Origin: Diplonema papillatum
Lineage: Eukaryota > Euglenozoa > Diplonemea > Diplonemida > Diplonemidae
Direction of reading: 5' to 3'
NCBI GenBank assembly: GCA_030068145.1
Contig: JAPJBO010000949.1
Location: 22,235-86,234 of the forward strand
DNA length: 64,000 bases
A program made the position numbers and the translations under genes. Of this stretch, positions 1 through 10,239 are shown piece after piece (the stretch's first letter is position 1; every line of letters starts with the position of its first letter). The notes under the pieces were generated by a model, which was not told the DNA's origin, made no database searches, and saw only the letters and a list, made by a program, of their open reading frames with translations.

Positions 1-1187
1 AGACAGGCTGCGTGCGCGACCACCGTTAGCTGGCTTGCGCTGCCGTGGGACCGATCGCGCCATTCGCGCGGTACCATTGGATTGCCCCAATGGCTCCTAT
101 CCCGATGGTCCTTTGCCAGCAGATAAGAAGGCTGTGGGGAGAAGTGCTCCACGGCAGAGGGCGGTCGCCTTCCAGGCCTGTCCATTCCAGGACCGCACCC
201 TCTCCCGGCGCCTACGGCTCCGAAGGCAACCGCACCAAGGAAGGAGAATTAACCCCACCGGTCGAAAGGGGGGGGTTTGGGCAGAAGGTTTCTCGACGAT
301 GCTGCGGGGATACGTGACCTGTGAGCAAAATCTCGCCAGAAACGCACCCTTTTGAGTTCCAAGCGAAAGAACGCCGTCGCGGGCAACTGCTGATAGTGGT
401 CATCGCCGGAAATGCACAAAGTACCCTCGCACCTATTGCTTGTGCAGACCGGCGAAACCATGGTAATAGGTCCTACCGTCGCAATCTCGGTGTTGCCCGC
501 ATCCCGGAACGTCCACGGCCGAACCTGTGTCGTCATGCATTCCGCGTCTTGGCACGCATGACGCCGTTGTCTGTCGTGACCCACTACTGCCTCACAAGTC
601 AAAAGGAGGCTTCGAAACTGTCAGCGGGGAAAGAAGGCCCTGTGAGTTTGACTCTAGTCTGACTTTGTGCAGTGACACGAGAGGTGTAGAATAGGTGGGA
701 GGCCGCAACAATGAAATACCACTACTCTTGTTGTCGCTTTGCTTATCCAACGATGGGAAGACGGCAGCTGCTACCTTATGGGGTTAGGGTCTTAAAACTA
801 CCAGCCGTTTTAGCCGCTACGCGTGTCCGCACGAAAGAAGGCGCACCACCAGTTTTTACAGTAAATAGCGTTCTCAAGCGAACTTCAACTCTAAAAATCC
901 CGAACACCCCCTAAACGCGTTGGGAGGTATCACAGCGGAGTGACGCATCACCCAAAACCAGCTGCGCCCTCACCTTTTTTCAACCTCTCAACCTCCATAC
1001 CCGAGCCTCTACGGGCAACCGGAGACTTTAAAGTACCATCCACAAATAACGCTAAAAACGACAATGGTCACCCGGAGACTTTAAACCCCCGGATCTCTAA
1101 GCGAACTTACACTCTAAGAAAAGGCAAGAAGAATAGCAGGAAAAAGGACACCCCACCCTCCCTCCCGCCCCAGCACACGCAAGCATC
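1..1187. other. No recognisable gene; repeats upstream of the coiled-coil gene
   Basis: The open frames here are short, overlap on both strands and resemble no family I know. Two repeat signals stand out: the dispersed repeat at 628-790, and copies of a short motif (AAGCGAACTT.ACTCTAA) near 872-895 and 1097-1120. The second copy lies 70 bases before the coiled-coil start codon, so this stretch may include that gene's promoter and leader. No TATA box or other core element is convincing. Confidence 0.5.
628..790 (+). repeat. Dispersed repeat matching the 3' flank of DUF2431 gene 3 (inverted)
   Basis: The reverse complement of this stretch closely matches 40978-41150, which begins at the stop codon of the third DUF2431 gene. 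Both share the block GTTTGACTCTAGTC and a block around TGTAGAATAGGTG. No DUF2431 coding sequence accompanies this copy, so it looks like a copied 3' flank without its gene. Confidence 0.7.
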
Positions 1188-2762
1188 ATGCGGGCCCGTG
1201 GGCGCGTGAAGAAGAGCCGCAAGGCGCCCGCCATCGAAACGGCGTGCGACGCGGTCGCAGTCCACTTCTCCCGGGAAGTGTCCTGCGCCGCGTGGGGGGA
1301 GGGCGACGAGCCCCTGCTGGAGGCCATTCGGGTCGCGCACTGCGACTTGCTGCCCGCAGAGCCCGAGCCGGCTGGCAGCCTTTGGGAAGCGGAGCCTGAC
1401 GCAGGCTGGGAAGACGCCGCGACGGAAGGCGGCGACGCGGCAACGGAGGGCTCGGATGCCGACGACGACGAAACCGAGTGCGCACCGGCCCCGGGCCCGT
1501 CCGACGAGACCCAGCGCGCCCACGCCATGCTCGCCCTGCTGACCGCACGCTTGCAGACCAAGCGCGCGAAGACCGCAGCTGCTGGACCTGGACCGGCAGC
1601 TGGGCACACGCAGCAAAAACCGCTCAAAGCACCGACGGCCGCCGCAGCCCGGCCGCGCGCGAAGACTGCGGCCGGACGAGCACCCGCCGCACTCGAAGCG
1701 CCCGCCACGGCGCGGGCGAAGCCCGCGGCCGGAAACCCGCCCGCCGCACTCAAAAAACTGGCCGCCGCCGCTGCCGGGGCGCCGCGCGCGAAGCAGGCGG
1801 CCGGAAAAGCGCCCGCCGCACGCAAAGCACCCGCCGGGACGCAACCTTCGACCGTGCAACCGCTCGCAGCACGCAAAGCACCCGCCGCCGCCGAGACGAC
1901 GCGCGTGCAACTTTCGGCCGTGAAACCGATCGCAGCACGCAAAGTACCCGCCGCCGGGACGACGCGCGTGCAACTTTCGGCCGTGACACCGCTCACCGCA
2001 CACGCCGCCGCCGCCGCGCAACCCGCCGCCGAGCCCCGGCCCCCGACCGCTGCCGCGGCGCCGGTCGAAACGGACGACGAGTCGTCTGACACCGACGACG
2101 AATCCTTCGACAGGAGGAACCGAGAAGTCGAAGACGAGGAAGCCGAGCTCGAAGACGAGCTGCAGAAGGTGCAAGACGAGCGGGACAAGCTCGAAGCAGA
2201 GCTCGCGGCGATGGAAGAGCTCGTCCGCGGGAAGAAGAAGCAGAAGGACGAGGAAAAAAAGGAGAAGAAGCCGGCCCGCGAGCCGAAGAGCGCGCGCCGG
2301 CTGAAGAAGACCGAGGAGGAAATTGAGCGGGTGCGCCTCGAGAAGCGGAGGGAGAGGGAGCAAGAAGCCGCCGACGAGCTTGAAGCGCTCGAAGAAGAAG
2401 AGCGCGAGCTCAGCGGCGACGAGATCGACACGGAGGACAAAATCCAGGACTTCGAGGTGCGGCTCGAAGCGGCGCAGACGCGGCTGGCGGAGATTGAAGA
2501 AGCCGAAGACGACGTCGAAGGGTTGGAGCGGGAGGTGCTCGACAAGAAGGCGGCGCTGAAGGAAAAAGTCGGCCACCTCGAAGGCTTGGCCCGCGAACTC
2601 GACGAAGTCGAGGCCGCCGAGGCGAGGCTCGGCGCGGAGGAGAAGAAGCTGATCGACTCGCAGGGCACGCTCGCAGCAGCCAAGCAGCAGGCGCGCGAGA
2701 AGTTCGAAGAGGCCCAGGCGGACCTGCGCAACAAGCTCTTCGAGCAAGAGAAGGCCCTCGAG
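1188..2762 (+). CDS. Coiled-coil protein, exon 1 (N-terminus, Ala/Lys-rich repeats, start of coiled coil)
   Basis: 525 codons from an ATG to a GT donor (CTCGAG|GTATGC), intron phase 0. The same GTATGC donor is used by the aldolase gene at 51731. The first ~70 residues have mixed composition, followed by an acidic patch (about 75-95). Residues about 120-285 are rich in Ala, Pro and Lys and include direct repeats around ETTRVQLSAVKP. A second acidic patch lies near 292-305. From about residue 310 to the end the sequence is a charged heptad-like coiled coil rich in E, K, R and A. I recognise no enzymatic domain; a structural or scaffold role is inferred from composition only. GC content and third-position GC are high, unlike the flanking intron DNA. 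The large open frame on the opposite strand is a shadow of this skewed composition. Confidence 0.8.
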
Positions 2763-3380
2763 GTATGCCGGGGCTCTAATTATCTAAGGGGTGGTGGTGT
2801 GATCCGGTGGCCTTACTTAGGGGTGTACTTGGGAAGTACTAAGTGCAAAACATGGCAGAAATCGCCAACCCTGTTTGGGGTGTACATGGAGTGTACTTGG
2901 GAAGTTCTCAGTAAGTTCACGGAAAGTTAAGTTTTTCTGTGTACTGTGGATCACACCAGGTAGGTATGGTACCCGGTTTCTTGTCACTCGATCCAGACTG
3001 GACCAATGAAAATTTATCCTTCTTCCAGACTTGCTCCCCCGAACTTGAACGACACCTACTTTGGGAATCCGTGGGTTGTATAGCTTTGTGTGAAGTCTTG
3101 TGGAGTGGTGTACGAACTACGCACGCGACGCCCGCACAGGACGAAGAACTCGCGTGCCAGGAGAAAGCTGCGGAGCTGGCGGTGACGTGCCTTAAAAGGC
3201 TCGACTCACTGGACCGAGGAAAATCTATTTGCGCACTTAACCATGGTTAAGAAAACGACTGAAAGCACAGACACAAAGATAGCTCAAAGCATTTGCGGAG
3301 TGACACGAAAAGGCAAAAACCCGTTTTCACACTTCTTCCAGACTTGCTCCCCCGAACTTGAACGACACATACGCACACAG
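2763..3380 (+). other. Intron 1 of the coiled-coil gene
   Basis: Starts GTATGC and ends CACACAG. Both borders lie between codons, so the coiled coil continues smoothly as KALE|DEEHAC. The intron contains a partial copy of the next exon (see 3021-3184). Confidence 0.7.
3021..3184 (+). repeat. Pseudo-exon: partial tandem copy of the start of exon 2
   Basis: Two blocks from in front of and inside exon 2 also occur here: the block beginning CTTCTTCCAGACTTGCTCCC (3021 here, 3333 before the real exon), and the acceptor plus first 45 coding bases (acceptor CCGCACAG ending at 3139, then codons for DEELACQEKAAELAV). The match stops abruptly at 3184. This is one of several partial exon duplications in the window. 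Confidence 0.8.
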
Positions 3381-3959
3381 GACGAAGAACACGCGTGCCA
3401 GGAGAAAGCCGCGGAGCTGGCGGTGCTGAAGGAGAAGACGCAGCTGCGCGTGTCGCAGGCGCAGAAGGACCGGAAGGAGGCGGAGAAGCAGGGCAAGGCG
3501 CTGCTGGCCCGCGAAGAAGAGCTGTTCGAAGGCGTCCGGCACCGGCTCGAAGAGGCCCGGCGCGAGCTCGGCAAGAAGGAGCGGGCCGTGCAGGAGGCCG
3601 AGCGCGAGGCGTCGGATCTCCTCGCCGAGCAGGAAAAGCGGTTCGCACAGCGCAAGAAGCAGCTGGCGAAGCGGAAGAGCGCCCTGGCCAAGACCCAGCG
3701 CGCCGTCGAACGGGAGAAGGCGAAAAAGCGGGCGCAGGTCGAGCAGGCCGCGCAGAAGGCGAAGGCCCTCGAAGTCGAAATAGAGCGGCTCCGCGTCGAG
3801 GCGGACGAGGAGAAGGCACTCCTCGAGCAGCAGGCCTCCGGCGCCCGCGCGGAGTACGAACGCTGGCAGCACGAGCGCGCCGAGGCCGAGCGCGCCCGCA
3901 TCGAAGAAGAGGAGCGGCAAACTGAGCGCCGCATCGCGGAGAAGCAAAAGTTGGAGCAG
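3381..3959 (+). CDS. Coiled-coil protein, exon 2
   Basis: 193 codons after acceptor CACACAG, in phase with exon 1. It encodes an unbroken charged coiled coil from DEEHACQEKAAEL to KQKLEQ, with no Pro or Gly breaks over most of its length. The end is placed at GAGCAG|GTTCGA because the frame runs into a stop 18 bases later. That donor is less typical than the GTATG donors elsewhere, so the border is less certain than the other end. Whether the next coding piece is the candidate exon near 4.4 kb or the exon at 9298 cannot be settled here; both keep phase 0. Confidence 0.75.
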
Positions 3960-3994
3960 GTTCGACTTTTCTTATAATAAACCAAAACTACGCA

Positions 3995-4095
3995 TTTCTT
4001 TGTGTTAACAATGCATTGTTGGTACTAATGGCAGCGTACTACATGAAACTTACCAAAGCAGGTGAGTTCCGCTAGTGCGCACAAACAAAAGAAAG
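3995..4095 (+). repeat. Dispersed repeat, second copy at 42848-42945
   Basis: Shared blocks include GTGTTAACAA.GCATTGTTGG, GGCAGCGTACTA and GTGAGTTCCGCTA.TGCGC, followed by AAAGAAAGCGCC, with small gaps between the two copies. No coding potential. Confidence 0.7.
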
Positions 4096-4164
4096 CGCCA
4101 TACTGGTGTGGTCGGTATAGCCAAGGGGAACTACGGGGAACTGACCTTGGGGTGTCTTTTTTTT

Positions 4165-4367
4165 TGTATAAGCACCTGCTTTGTAGGAAATACTTGAGGA
4201 GGCTGCCAGTTGCAAAAGATCAAAGGAGGTAAATGTGCTGTAGCCCACACGAAACACAGGTGAATCTGGGTTCAGTGGCGGGCGTAAGCGTTCAACAAAA
4301 ATGCCGAAGCAACTCGACAGGTCGGGCGCGGTGAGTTGGGTGAAGAGGGTGGTCGGGACTGATGTCC
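4165..4367 (+). repeat. Dispersed repeat D, about 200 bp
   Basis: A near-identical copy lies at 32524-32727, and shorter versions follow repeat F near 17.47 and 60.98 kb. Shared landmarks are AGCACCTGCTTTGTAGGAAA, TGTGCTGTAGCCCAC and GGCGGGCGTAAGCGTTCAAC. Similarity stops at 4367, where a coding-like stretch begins. Confidence 0.8.
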
Positions 4368-4594
4368 CGTCCCTTCTTTCATTCACCGCAAACAACCGCC
4401 GACTCGCGGCGGTGCTCAAGGTCGCACGCGACGTCGAGGGGACCGCGGAGGCGGGGCTGAGGCGCCTTCTGGGCGCCTTGGGGTACACGGACGAGGAGGC
4501 GCCCCCCGAAGGCGTGGCCCAGTGGGTCCTCGCGTGGCTGGCGGTCGCGTCGGCTCCGTCCGCCACCGCGGACGAGTTCGCGGACCTGCTCCGC
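4368..4594 (+). CDS. Possible additional exon (unrecognised)
   Basis: An open, GC-rich frame encodes a well-composed peptide (RRLAAVLKVARDVEG, then ALGYTDEEAPPEGVAQWVLA) up to CTCCGC|GTAAGC, a good donor at a codon boundary. It starts just where dispersed repeat D ends. It sits on the same strand as the coiled-coil exons and shares phase 0, so it could be an internal exon of that gene. Its start is not fixed: a pyrimidine-rich stretch lies near 4368-4390 and an AAG|GTC boundary lies near 4420. The string GTAAGCGTTCAACAAAAA occurs both at the donor and at 4285, within repeat D. Confidence 0.35.
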
Positions 4595-5819
4595 GTAAGC
4601 GTTCAACAAAAAAGACCCATTTTGTAGTTGTATTGTTTCTCCCCCTCTAGCCTCCTTCGAAGTAAGCACAAGGCAGTCCCTCGAGTATTTTTTTTTTGTA
4701 GTGGATTTTTTCAAACGCCACGCACGGGCGCCAAACCGGGAGCTTTGGAGTGAGCAAACCGGTTCCTCTTGCTTGGGCTTAGAAGGGCCAAGCCTTTTGA
4801 AAAATGGAGCCTTCGGGGTGTCGGAGGTGGTGCTTTCGTGACGCCGGGGCATGAAGGATTCGTTGGATTGGAAAGTAGACTCGAACGCTATCGCAGGACT
4901 CGCAGAAGTCGGTTGGCTCACGCTTGCAGGACCTAAGTAAATCTCGCTACCGGGCCCCCTTCAACGTTCCCCAAGAGGACTGTAGGAAAAGCACAGTTGC
5001 CACCATTGCGTGCTTGTACTGGTCCTTGAAAATAATTGCGTTATCGTGACGGATGGCAGAGGCCTGACCGATCGAGATCTGCAGAATATCTTGGACATCC
5101 CACAGATAAAATTGGCTGCACGCAATCAAGAGTCCGGTGATAGACGAAGATATGTGCTTGAGTCCAACTTGTCTGCATGGAAGGGAAGCTGATAAGAAAC
5201 TGTCTGCATGGAAGGGAAGCTGAGAAGAAGTTACTTCTTCATAAACTGCATGCCCTCACCCGAAGCATGCCATTCAAGGCTAATGTTGTTGTCGGCAAAC
5301 TGCTCTACGATCTCTGGAATAGAAGGATGCAGAGCCCGAAGAACCCAAGGCTTTGCCGTGTCCGAAGTCTCCCAGCGAAAAGAAGCAAACAAGCCGGAGC
5401 CTCTCCTTGCGCGCCATTCCGACACTCCAATCCCTCTTGGGTTTGGGCAAGAAGGTGATCTGCATTCACGTTCAGAAGCCCAGGTGGCGTTTGCATCAGC
5501 TCCTCTACTCTGGGAGAAACCGGAAGCTCTCCGGAGATGGTACCTGCATTCCAACTCGTCCTCTTGGGAAAGGCCAGTCGACGGCTGCATGCAAGTGGGC
5601 GAAGGTCCTAGGACTGCGAAGGCGTGACTACCCCACAAGAAGGACTCGCTGTCTCTCTGTTCTGCCCCTGCCGCCATAGCCATCTTATCCTCGGCCAAGC
5701 ACCAGTTTCTCCTCCTGCAACGCAACCTTGCCTTCAGCATGGCCATTATGACTGTAATTCTGGTTATAAACCTTGCTCCTCGCTCGGGTTGCCGTCTTCG
5801 ACCGCGACCGCCTCTGATA

Positions 5820-5876
5820 GTTTGGGTTAGAATGCAAATAATCTGTGGCGATTTGCGGTGTCGCGGTTATCTCTTC
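5820..5876 (+). repeat. Dispersed palindromic repeat I
   Basis: A copy of the unit beginning TTGGGTTAGAATGCAAA and ending GTCGCGGTTATCTCTTCG. Other copies lie at 20370-20425, 31473-31530, 42953-43010, 48340-48390 and, inverted, 48432-48500. The fuller copies contain a self-complementary core (GGCGATAATC... and ...GATTATCGCC). Confidence 0.7.
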
Positions 5877-6142
5877 GTACGTGATGTGTCATTCTTTCGC
5901 CTCTTTAGCTCGACTTGATCGTCGCGCTCAGGCGCGCGTTTGGTGCGTCGCTTCTTCTTCGATTGCTCGTCCAGGTTCATCGGTTGCTGCACCGGCGCTT
6001 TCACACGCCGCACTTCACTTTCTGGTGCTCGTGGCACACCCGCTCACTCCACTTCGTGTTCCGTAGCGTTGAACACCGCCCATCTCGCCGCACGCTCTGC
6101 CCTTCCACCTCCACGCGTAGGGAAAAGATCCATCCGGCCGGG

Positions 6143-6428
6143 TTTCGAAGCGATCGCGGGACCGCAGACCTTCGCGGCGGTCGGAGGAGAGAGGTGGTTC
6201 CAGGCGCTGCAGTATTGGCTGGATGGGATGTGCTGGTCGGTGGTGGGTGACGTCGCGATGGCAGAGCTCACCGTCGACTTTGAAGTGTGCACCAAACTAG
6301 ATCTTCCGGGTAGTGTCGTAGCGACGACGGACGGGACACCGTTGAGCATGCGTGCGAGGGTACTCGCAAGACTTTTAAAAACCGTCAGGGTTCAGCGACG
6401 AGGCGTGGGGGCGCGGGGCCTCTGGTAG
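6143..6428 (+). pseudogene. Possible retroelement tail remnant (VDFEV motif)
   Basis: One frame reads sensibly here and includes AELTVDFEVCTKLDLPG. A related motif, VELAVDFEV, appears near 56.62 kb in another decayed stretch. A motif shared by two otherwise dissimilar spots suggests scraps of the same mobile-element protein, but I cannot name the family with confidence. Confidence 0.25.
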
Positions 6429-7275
6429 AACATTTCCTGCTCTCCTTACTGCAGCTGATCCTGTCACTACCTGTCAAACCGTGACTCGCAGTCTGTCCTT
6501 CCTTCTCATCCTATTCCTTCCTCTTCGGGGCACGCAGGCGTGCATGGCGGCGTGGTGTTCCACCTCCCCCCGGGTGGCGACCACCGCCCCGCAGCTCGGG
6601 TAGACATCGCCCGCGAAACCCAGTTCCGTGAGCGCGAGCGGCTCGGACTCGCGCATGGCTGCCCACCGGATGGCGGCCCTCAGTTCCTCCTCCTTATGGC
6701 CGCTCTGCGCAAGTTGGGGCCGTAATACTGCTCTTCCGCCCAGGGCCGACTGCAGAAAGTGGTCGCCACAAAGGAATTGCCCCCCGAAATTCACCGATTT
6801 TGGCCTGGACCAGGTGGCTTGTCTCCTGGGGTCTTTGATCTTGATACGCTCGGATTACCCGAAATTGTCCTTATTTTGTGACGAAAAAGTGCAAAGTAGC
6901 TTGGAAATGCTCTCCAGGACCCAAGGCTGCATACCTGAAGCACTCAGCAAAAAAACAAGAAACGAAAAAAAAAAAAGACACCCCCCCCCCCATGTTGAAC
7001 TACGGGGGAACTACGGGGAACTGGCCCACCGACCACACCACATACTATTTTTTTGTACTTTAACCACTTCCGGGCGAACTGCCACTGGAGTTAATTCAAG
7101 AAAGTTCGCGGGTGTCAAGTTCGCGGGTGAGAGGCCAAAGAAATGGTCGAAAGTGGTCGCCGTCTGCTTCATCGGAAAGATCTGACACAAATCTTTGAAA
7201 TGCGTCCTTCATCGGGCAGAAATCCTGCTCCGAGCTCTCGACGGATACCATGAGGTTGCCCACACGACGCGCTAG

Positions 7276-7410
7276 TTATGGGGTTTCACTAGTTATTAAC
7301 TTGCTCAATGACTAGTGAAATTTATAACTTGCTCGGACATAACTAGCAACTAGCACATAACTAGCAGTGCTAGTTATATAACTAGCTCGTGCTAGTTATA
7401 TAAATAGCTC
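7276..7410. repeat. Array of CTAGTTAT palindromes
   Basis: Repeated CTAGTTAT/ATAACTAG units, including the perfect palindrome GCTAGTTATATAACTAGC at 7369-7386. The same 18-mer recurs at 8407-8424. AT-rich and non-coding, probably the remains of a small foldback element. Confidence 0.7.
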
Positions 7411-7619
7411 TCCCAGTAGAATAACCGGTGAAATACAGTGAAACTGCGTTGATCTGAGTCAAAAAGGACGGTGTCTTCCAACTTCAGCGCTCAGACTGGG
7501 TTGGCCCGCTTTTTCTTGCTATCTGCTGCTCGGCTGTCTCGGTTGTCTCTTCGTCAAGCAAGAAGCGTTTTGTGACAATCGATCTAAGCAGAAATGATTT
7601 GAAGAACTGTGGAAGGAGA

Positions 7620-8230
7620 CTGTACACAAATTTCCATCAGGTTTCCGTGGGAGAAGTTTCCACCAATCGTATCCGGAACAAAAAGCTTCCCAACATTTTT
7701 CGCCATAAGAAATTTCCGCCCAACGTTTTTCGCTTCCGTTGTAAAAAGCCTTTTGCCCACAATTTCCCGTGAAGAAATTTCTGCCGGTAGTTTTCGCCCA
7801 CCAGAAAAACTACACGTACAGTGTGTCTGGAGAGGAAAAAAAGTAGTACGTGCTAACGTACTGATTTCAGCATGTGTACATGTACTGATTCAGCATGTGT
7901 ACAAAAAAAATCAAAAAAAAGTAACGTGCTGAAATCAGTACGTTCAGCATGCTGAACGTAAGGCCTGTTTTCGCCACAAGAAAAACTCCACCAGGTTTTC
8001 GTGAGAGAAATTTCCACCAATAGATTCCGTTGTAGAAAGATTCCACCAACAATTTCCCACGAAAGAAATTTCCGCAAGTAGTTTCCACCTTGAGAAAGTT
8101 TCCATCAGGTTTCTGTCGTGAGAGAACTTTCCACCAATAGTTTCCGTTATGAAAAACATCCACCAAGAGTTTCTGTCGTGAGAGAATTTTCCACCAATAG
8201 ATGCCCGCCAGTAGTTTCCGCCGTGGTGCT
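7620..8230 (+). repeat. Degenerate ~30 bp minisatellite
   Basis: Variants of a unit around GAGAGAATTTTCCACCAATAG and GTTTCCGTTGTAGAAAG follow each other about every 29-30 bases. The array is interrupted at 7848-7962 by the hairpin element, which therefore looks younger. Confidence 0.7.
7848..7962 (+). mobile_element. Small hairpin (foldback) element, copy 1
   Basis: Built from complementary blocks ACGTACTGATTTCAGCA and TGCTGAAATCAGTACGT, with a central perfect palindrome of 22 bp at 7939-7960 (TACGTTCAGCA and its complement). An inverted copy with the same architecture lies at 42019-42156. No coding capacity, so a MITE-like non-autonomous element is likely. Confidence 0.65.
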
Positions 8231-8637
8231 CACCAGTGGCTTCACTTCTTCACTAACAAAAACCTTAACTCTAAAAAGGGACGTACGACTTTTTTTGACA
8301 CATCGGGGTTTCCCGGTGTCTGACACCGGGACACTGAGTTTTTTAGTCCTGGTCTTTCAAGCTGTGGTGGGCTTCAATGCATTTTACCCTAAAAATGCCT
8401 ACAGGAGCTAGTTATATAACTAGCAGGGAGGGCATCCGTTGGAATTCCAGCGACAACGTCCGTGAGGGGGGGGGGGGGGGGGGGTCCCAAGCCTTATTCC
8501 GAGACTAGAGGTATGCTAATAGCTCTATCGAGCCAACCCCACTTTTTAGGGCGAAGCCCGGGGGCACTTTTTTATAGTAAATTTTGGGTCAGAATTTTTG
8601 TCAGCGGCCATAGCTTTTTTTGCCCCTGGAAATTGAG

Positions 8638-8708
8638 ACCGTGATGGCAGAGTGAACGGCGCCAGGATTTAGGGCTGGAGTTCCCGGGTTCGAACCCCGT
8701 CGCTGTAG
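8638..8708 (+). pseudogene. tRNA-Leu-like pseudogene or tRNA-derived SINE head
   Basis: An A-box-like stretch (TGGCAGAGTG) is followed by GGCGCCAGGATTTAGGGCTGG, which resembles the D-stem end and anticodon arm of tRNA-Leu with anticodon TAG. A B-box follows as GGTTCGAACCCC. The ends pair 6 of 7 (ACCGTGA with TCGCTGT), but the D-loop is short, the anticodon loop is oversized and the T-stem pairs badly. It is therefore decayed or SINE-derived rather than a working tRNA. Confidence 0.45.
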
Positions 8709-8876
8709 GTTGTACTTATTTCCGAACAACCTACCACGAGCTTATCCACCCACACCCCCATTTTTCCCCTTTCTTTTTATTTACTTTTTCCCGCCCGATG
8801 TCGCTGATGACTAACGGACCGTCGGACCCGTCCCAACGGGGGTGCTTATGGAAGCTGCAATGAAGGCTTAGACCGG

Positions 8877-8990
8877 TACGGGCTACATGGCAACCCCTGC
8901 TCAACATGTAGAACGTGGGGGGCCCTTGATCACATTCATTACGGGTGTGGTCGTGGTGTCGGTCGCAATAGTCGCTTTGCTAGCCAAAGA
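8877..8990 (+). repeat. Dispersed repeat O
   Basis: Shares CGGGCTACATGGCAAC and GGTGTCGGTCGCA..AGTCG with copies at 18480-18690 and 39890-40045. The fuller copies continue into GTACGTACAG.AGTGAG. No coding potential seen. Confidence 0.65.
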
Positions 8991-9297
8991 GAGAGATAGA
9001 GAGAAAAAGAGCGCCAGAGAGAAAAGAAAAGATAACGTTATCTTCCGGAAAAGAAGGGTTACGCGAACCCCCGAAAAAATAATTACCCCCCAAAAAAAAT
9101 ATACAGAAAAAAATAAAAACACAAACCGACGGTGACCCCCAAAACCTTTTTCAACCTTTCCAACACCCTTCAAGCTAAACCATTATACAACGACCCCCCC
9201 CGTCGCTATGGCGCGCTATCCAGAAAAAAACACCCCTGTTGCTCAAGCGGCAAATGTGGCGGTCTTTCTCATGTCTTATGTTATATCACCCGTACAG

Positions 9298-10239
9298 GAG
9301 GTCCGCGAATGCGAGCGAGCATTGGAACGTATGCAGACGCTCGACGAGAGGAAGTCGCGGGCGCAGCAGCGTTCGAAGATGAAGATCGAGCAGATGATCG
9401 ACCTCTTCCAGGACTCGGACGACGACGACGACGACGAAGCCTGCTCGATCGGCGCCGCTTCGGCCGCCAACCCGACACCTCCCTGCGACCACCCGCAGTA
9501 CCTGCACCCCTCGTCGGCGTTCGAAACGCCGCGGAAGCGGGCGTCCGCCGCCTCTGCCGGGGGGCTTGACCTGCCGTCCGGCGCATCGGGCAGCAAGCGG
9601 AAGAAGCGCGCCCGCGAGAGCGTCGAGGCCCGGCTGAGCCTCCTCGGGTCGCCCGCGTCGCTGCTGTCGTTCGCGAGCGGTGGCGAGAGCGCAACCGGGA
9701 GGGGGTCCAAGCGGGACCGGACCTCCACGGGCTGGGCCCGGCCTGAAGTCAAGTGCCAGAACGTCGACAAGTTCGACCTCGCGAGCAACGCGTCTTCCGA
9801 CGCGTCCTCCGGCTTGCAGAAGCTGTACAACTCGCTTCCCCAAATCTCGTTCGCCGCCTCCCGGAAGCCGAGCCAGCGCAACTCGTCGTCCAAGAGGCCG
9901 CGCCGGTCTATTACAGTCGACGACGCTGCCGACCAGAACGCCCAGCCATCCACCCGCCCGCGGGTGTCGATCGCATCGTCCGGAGGCCACTCGCTCCACC
10001 TGTCCGACGACGACGTGTCGCTGTCGTCGTTCATCCCCAAGCGGCGCCGGCTGTCGAAGGCGGCGAAGCAGAAGCAGGCCGCGGCGGCGGCGGCGGTGGC
10101 GGCGAAGCCGGTAGGGGCGCTCAAAAAGTACGACTCCGCGTCGAAGCCGAAGCAGGCCGTCCGCTTCAGCACCAACGTGCAGACCACGCGGTACTCCATC
10201 GGTTCAGGGTCGTCTACGCTCGACCTGCACTTTGATTGA
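9298..10239 (+). CDS. Probable 3' exon of the coiled-coil gene (basic, Ser-rich nuclear-type tail)
   Basis: After acceptor CCCGTACAG an open frame of 313 codons runs to TGA. It opens with a coiled-coil stretch (EVRECERALERMQTLDERKS), so it joins well in phase 0 to the end of exon 2 (KQKLEQ). It then has an acidic run (DSDDDDDDEA) and several basic clusters that look like nuclear localisation signals (KRKKRAR, KRPRR, PKRRRL). The tail is Ser/Arg-rich and ends STLDLHFD. The frame stays open back to 9208, so a separate gene starting there is possible, but residues before 9298 have intron-like composition. With exons 1 and 2 the protein would be about 1,031 residues. Function unknown. Confidence 0.65.
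   Translation, partial: EVRECERALERMQTLDERKSRAQQRSKMKIEQMIDLFQDSDDDDDDEACSIGAASAANPTPPCDHPQYLHPSSAFETPRKRASAASAGGLDLPSGASGSKRKKRARESVEARLSLLGSPASLLSFASGGESATGRGSKRDRTSTGWARPEVKCQNVDKFDLASNASSDASSGLQKLYNSLPQISFAASRKPSQRNSSSKRPRRSITVDDAADQNAQPSTRPRVSIASSGGHSLHLSDDDVSLSSFIPKRRRLSKAAKQKQAAAAAAVAAKPVGALKKYDSASKPKQAVRFSTNVQTTRYSIGSGSSTLDLHFD

Larger units (their letters stand above)
4596..9297 (+). other. Repeat-filled region, probably the large intron before the coiled-coil 3' exon
   Basis: No gene is recognised over 4.7 kb. It holds a ~32 bp tandem duplication at 5171-5235, dispersed repeat I at 5820-5876, a possible retroelement scrap at 6143-6428, palindromic CTAGTTAT arrays, a degenerate ~30 bp minisatellite, a hairpin element and a tRNA-like pseudogene, each listed separately. 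A 171-codon minus-strand frame at 5231-5746 has no relative I recognise. If the exon chain proposed here is right, this is one intron ending in CCCGTACAG. Confidence 0.5.

Noticed and set aside
1097-2747. Two 545-codon open frames on the minus strand opposite coiled-coil exon 1
   Set aside because: Their Ser/Leu/Arg/Gly-rich, domain-free sequences are what a GC-rich coiled-coil exon gives when read in other frames.
5231-5746. 171-codon minus-strand frame as a gene
   Set aside because: No recognisable domain and a possible chance frame inside a presumed intron; kept only as a remark.
8638-8708. Functional tRNA-Leu gene
   Set aside because: A shortened D-loop, oversized anticodon loop and mismatched T-stem make a working tRNA unlikely; listed as a pseudogene instead.
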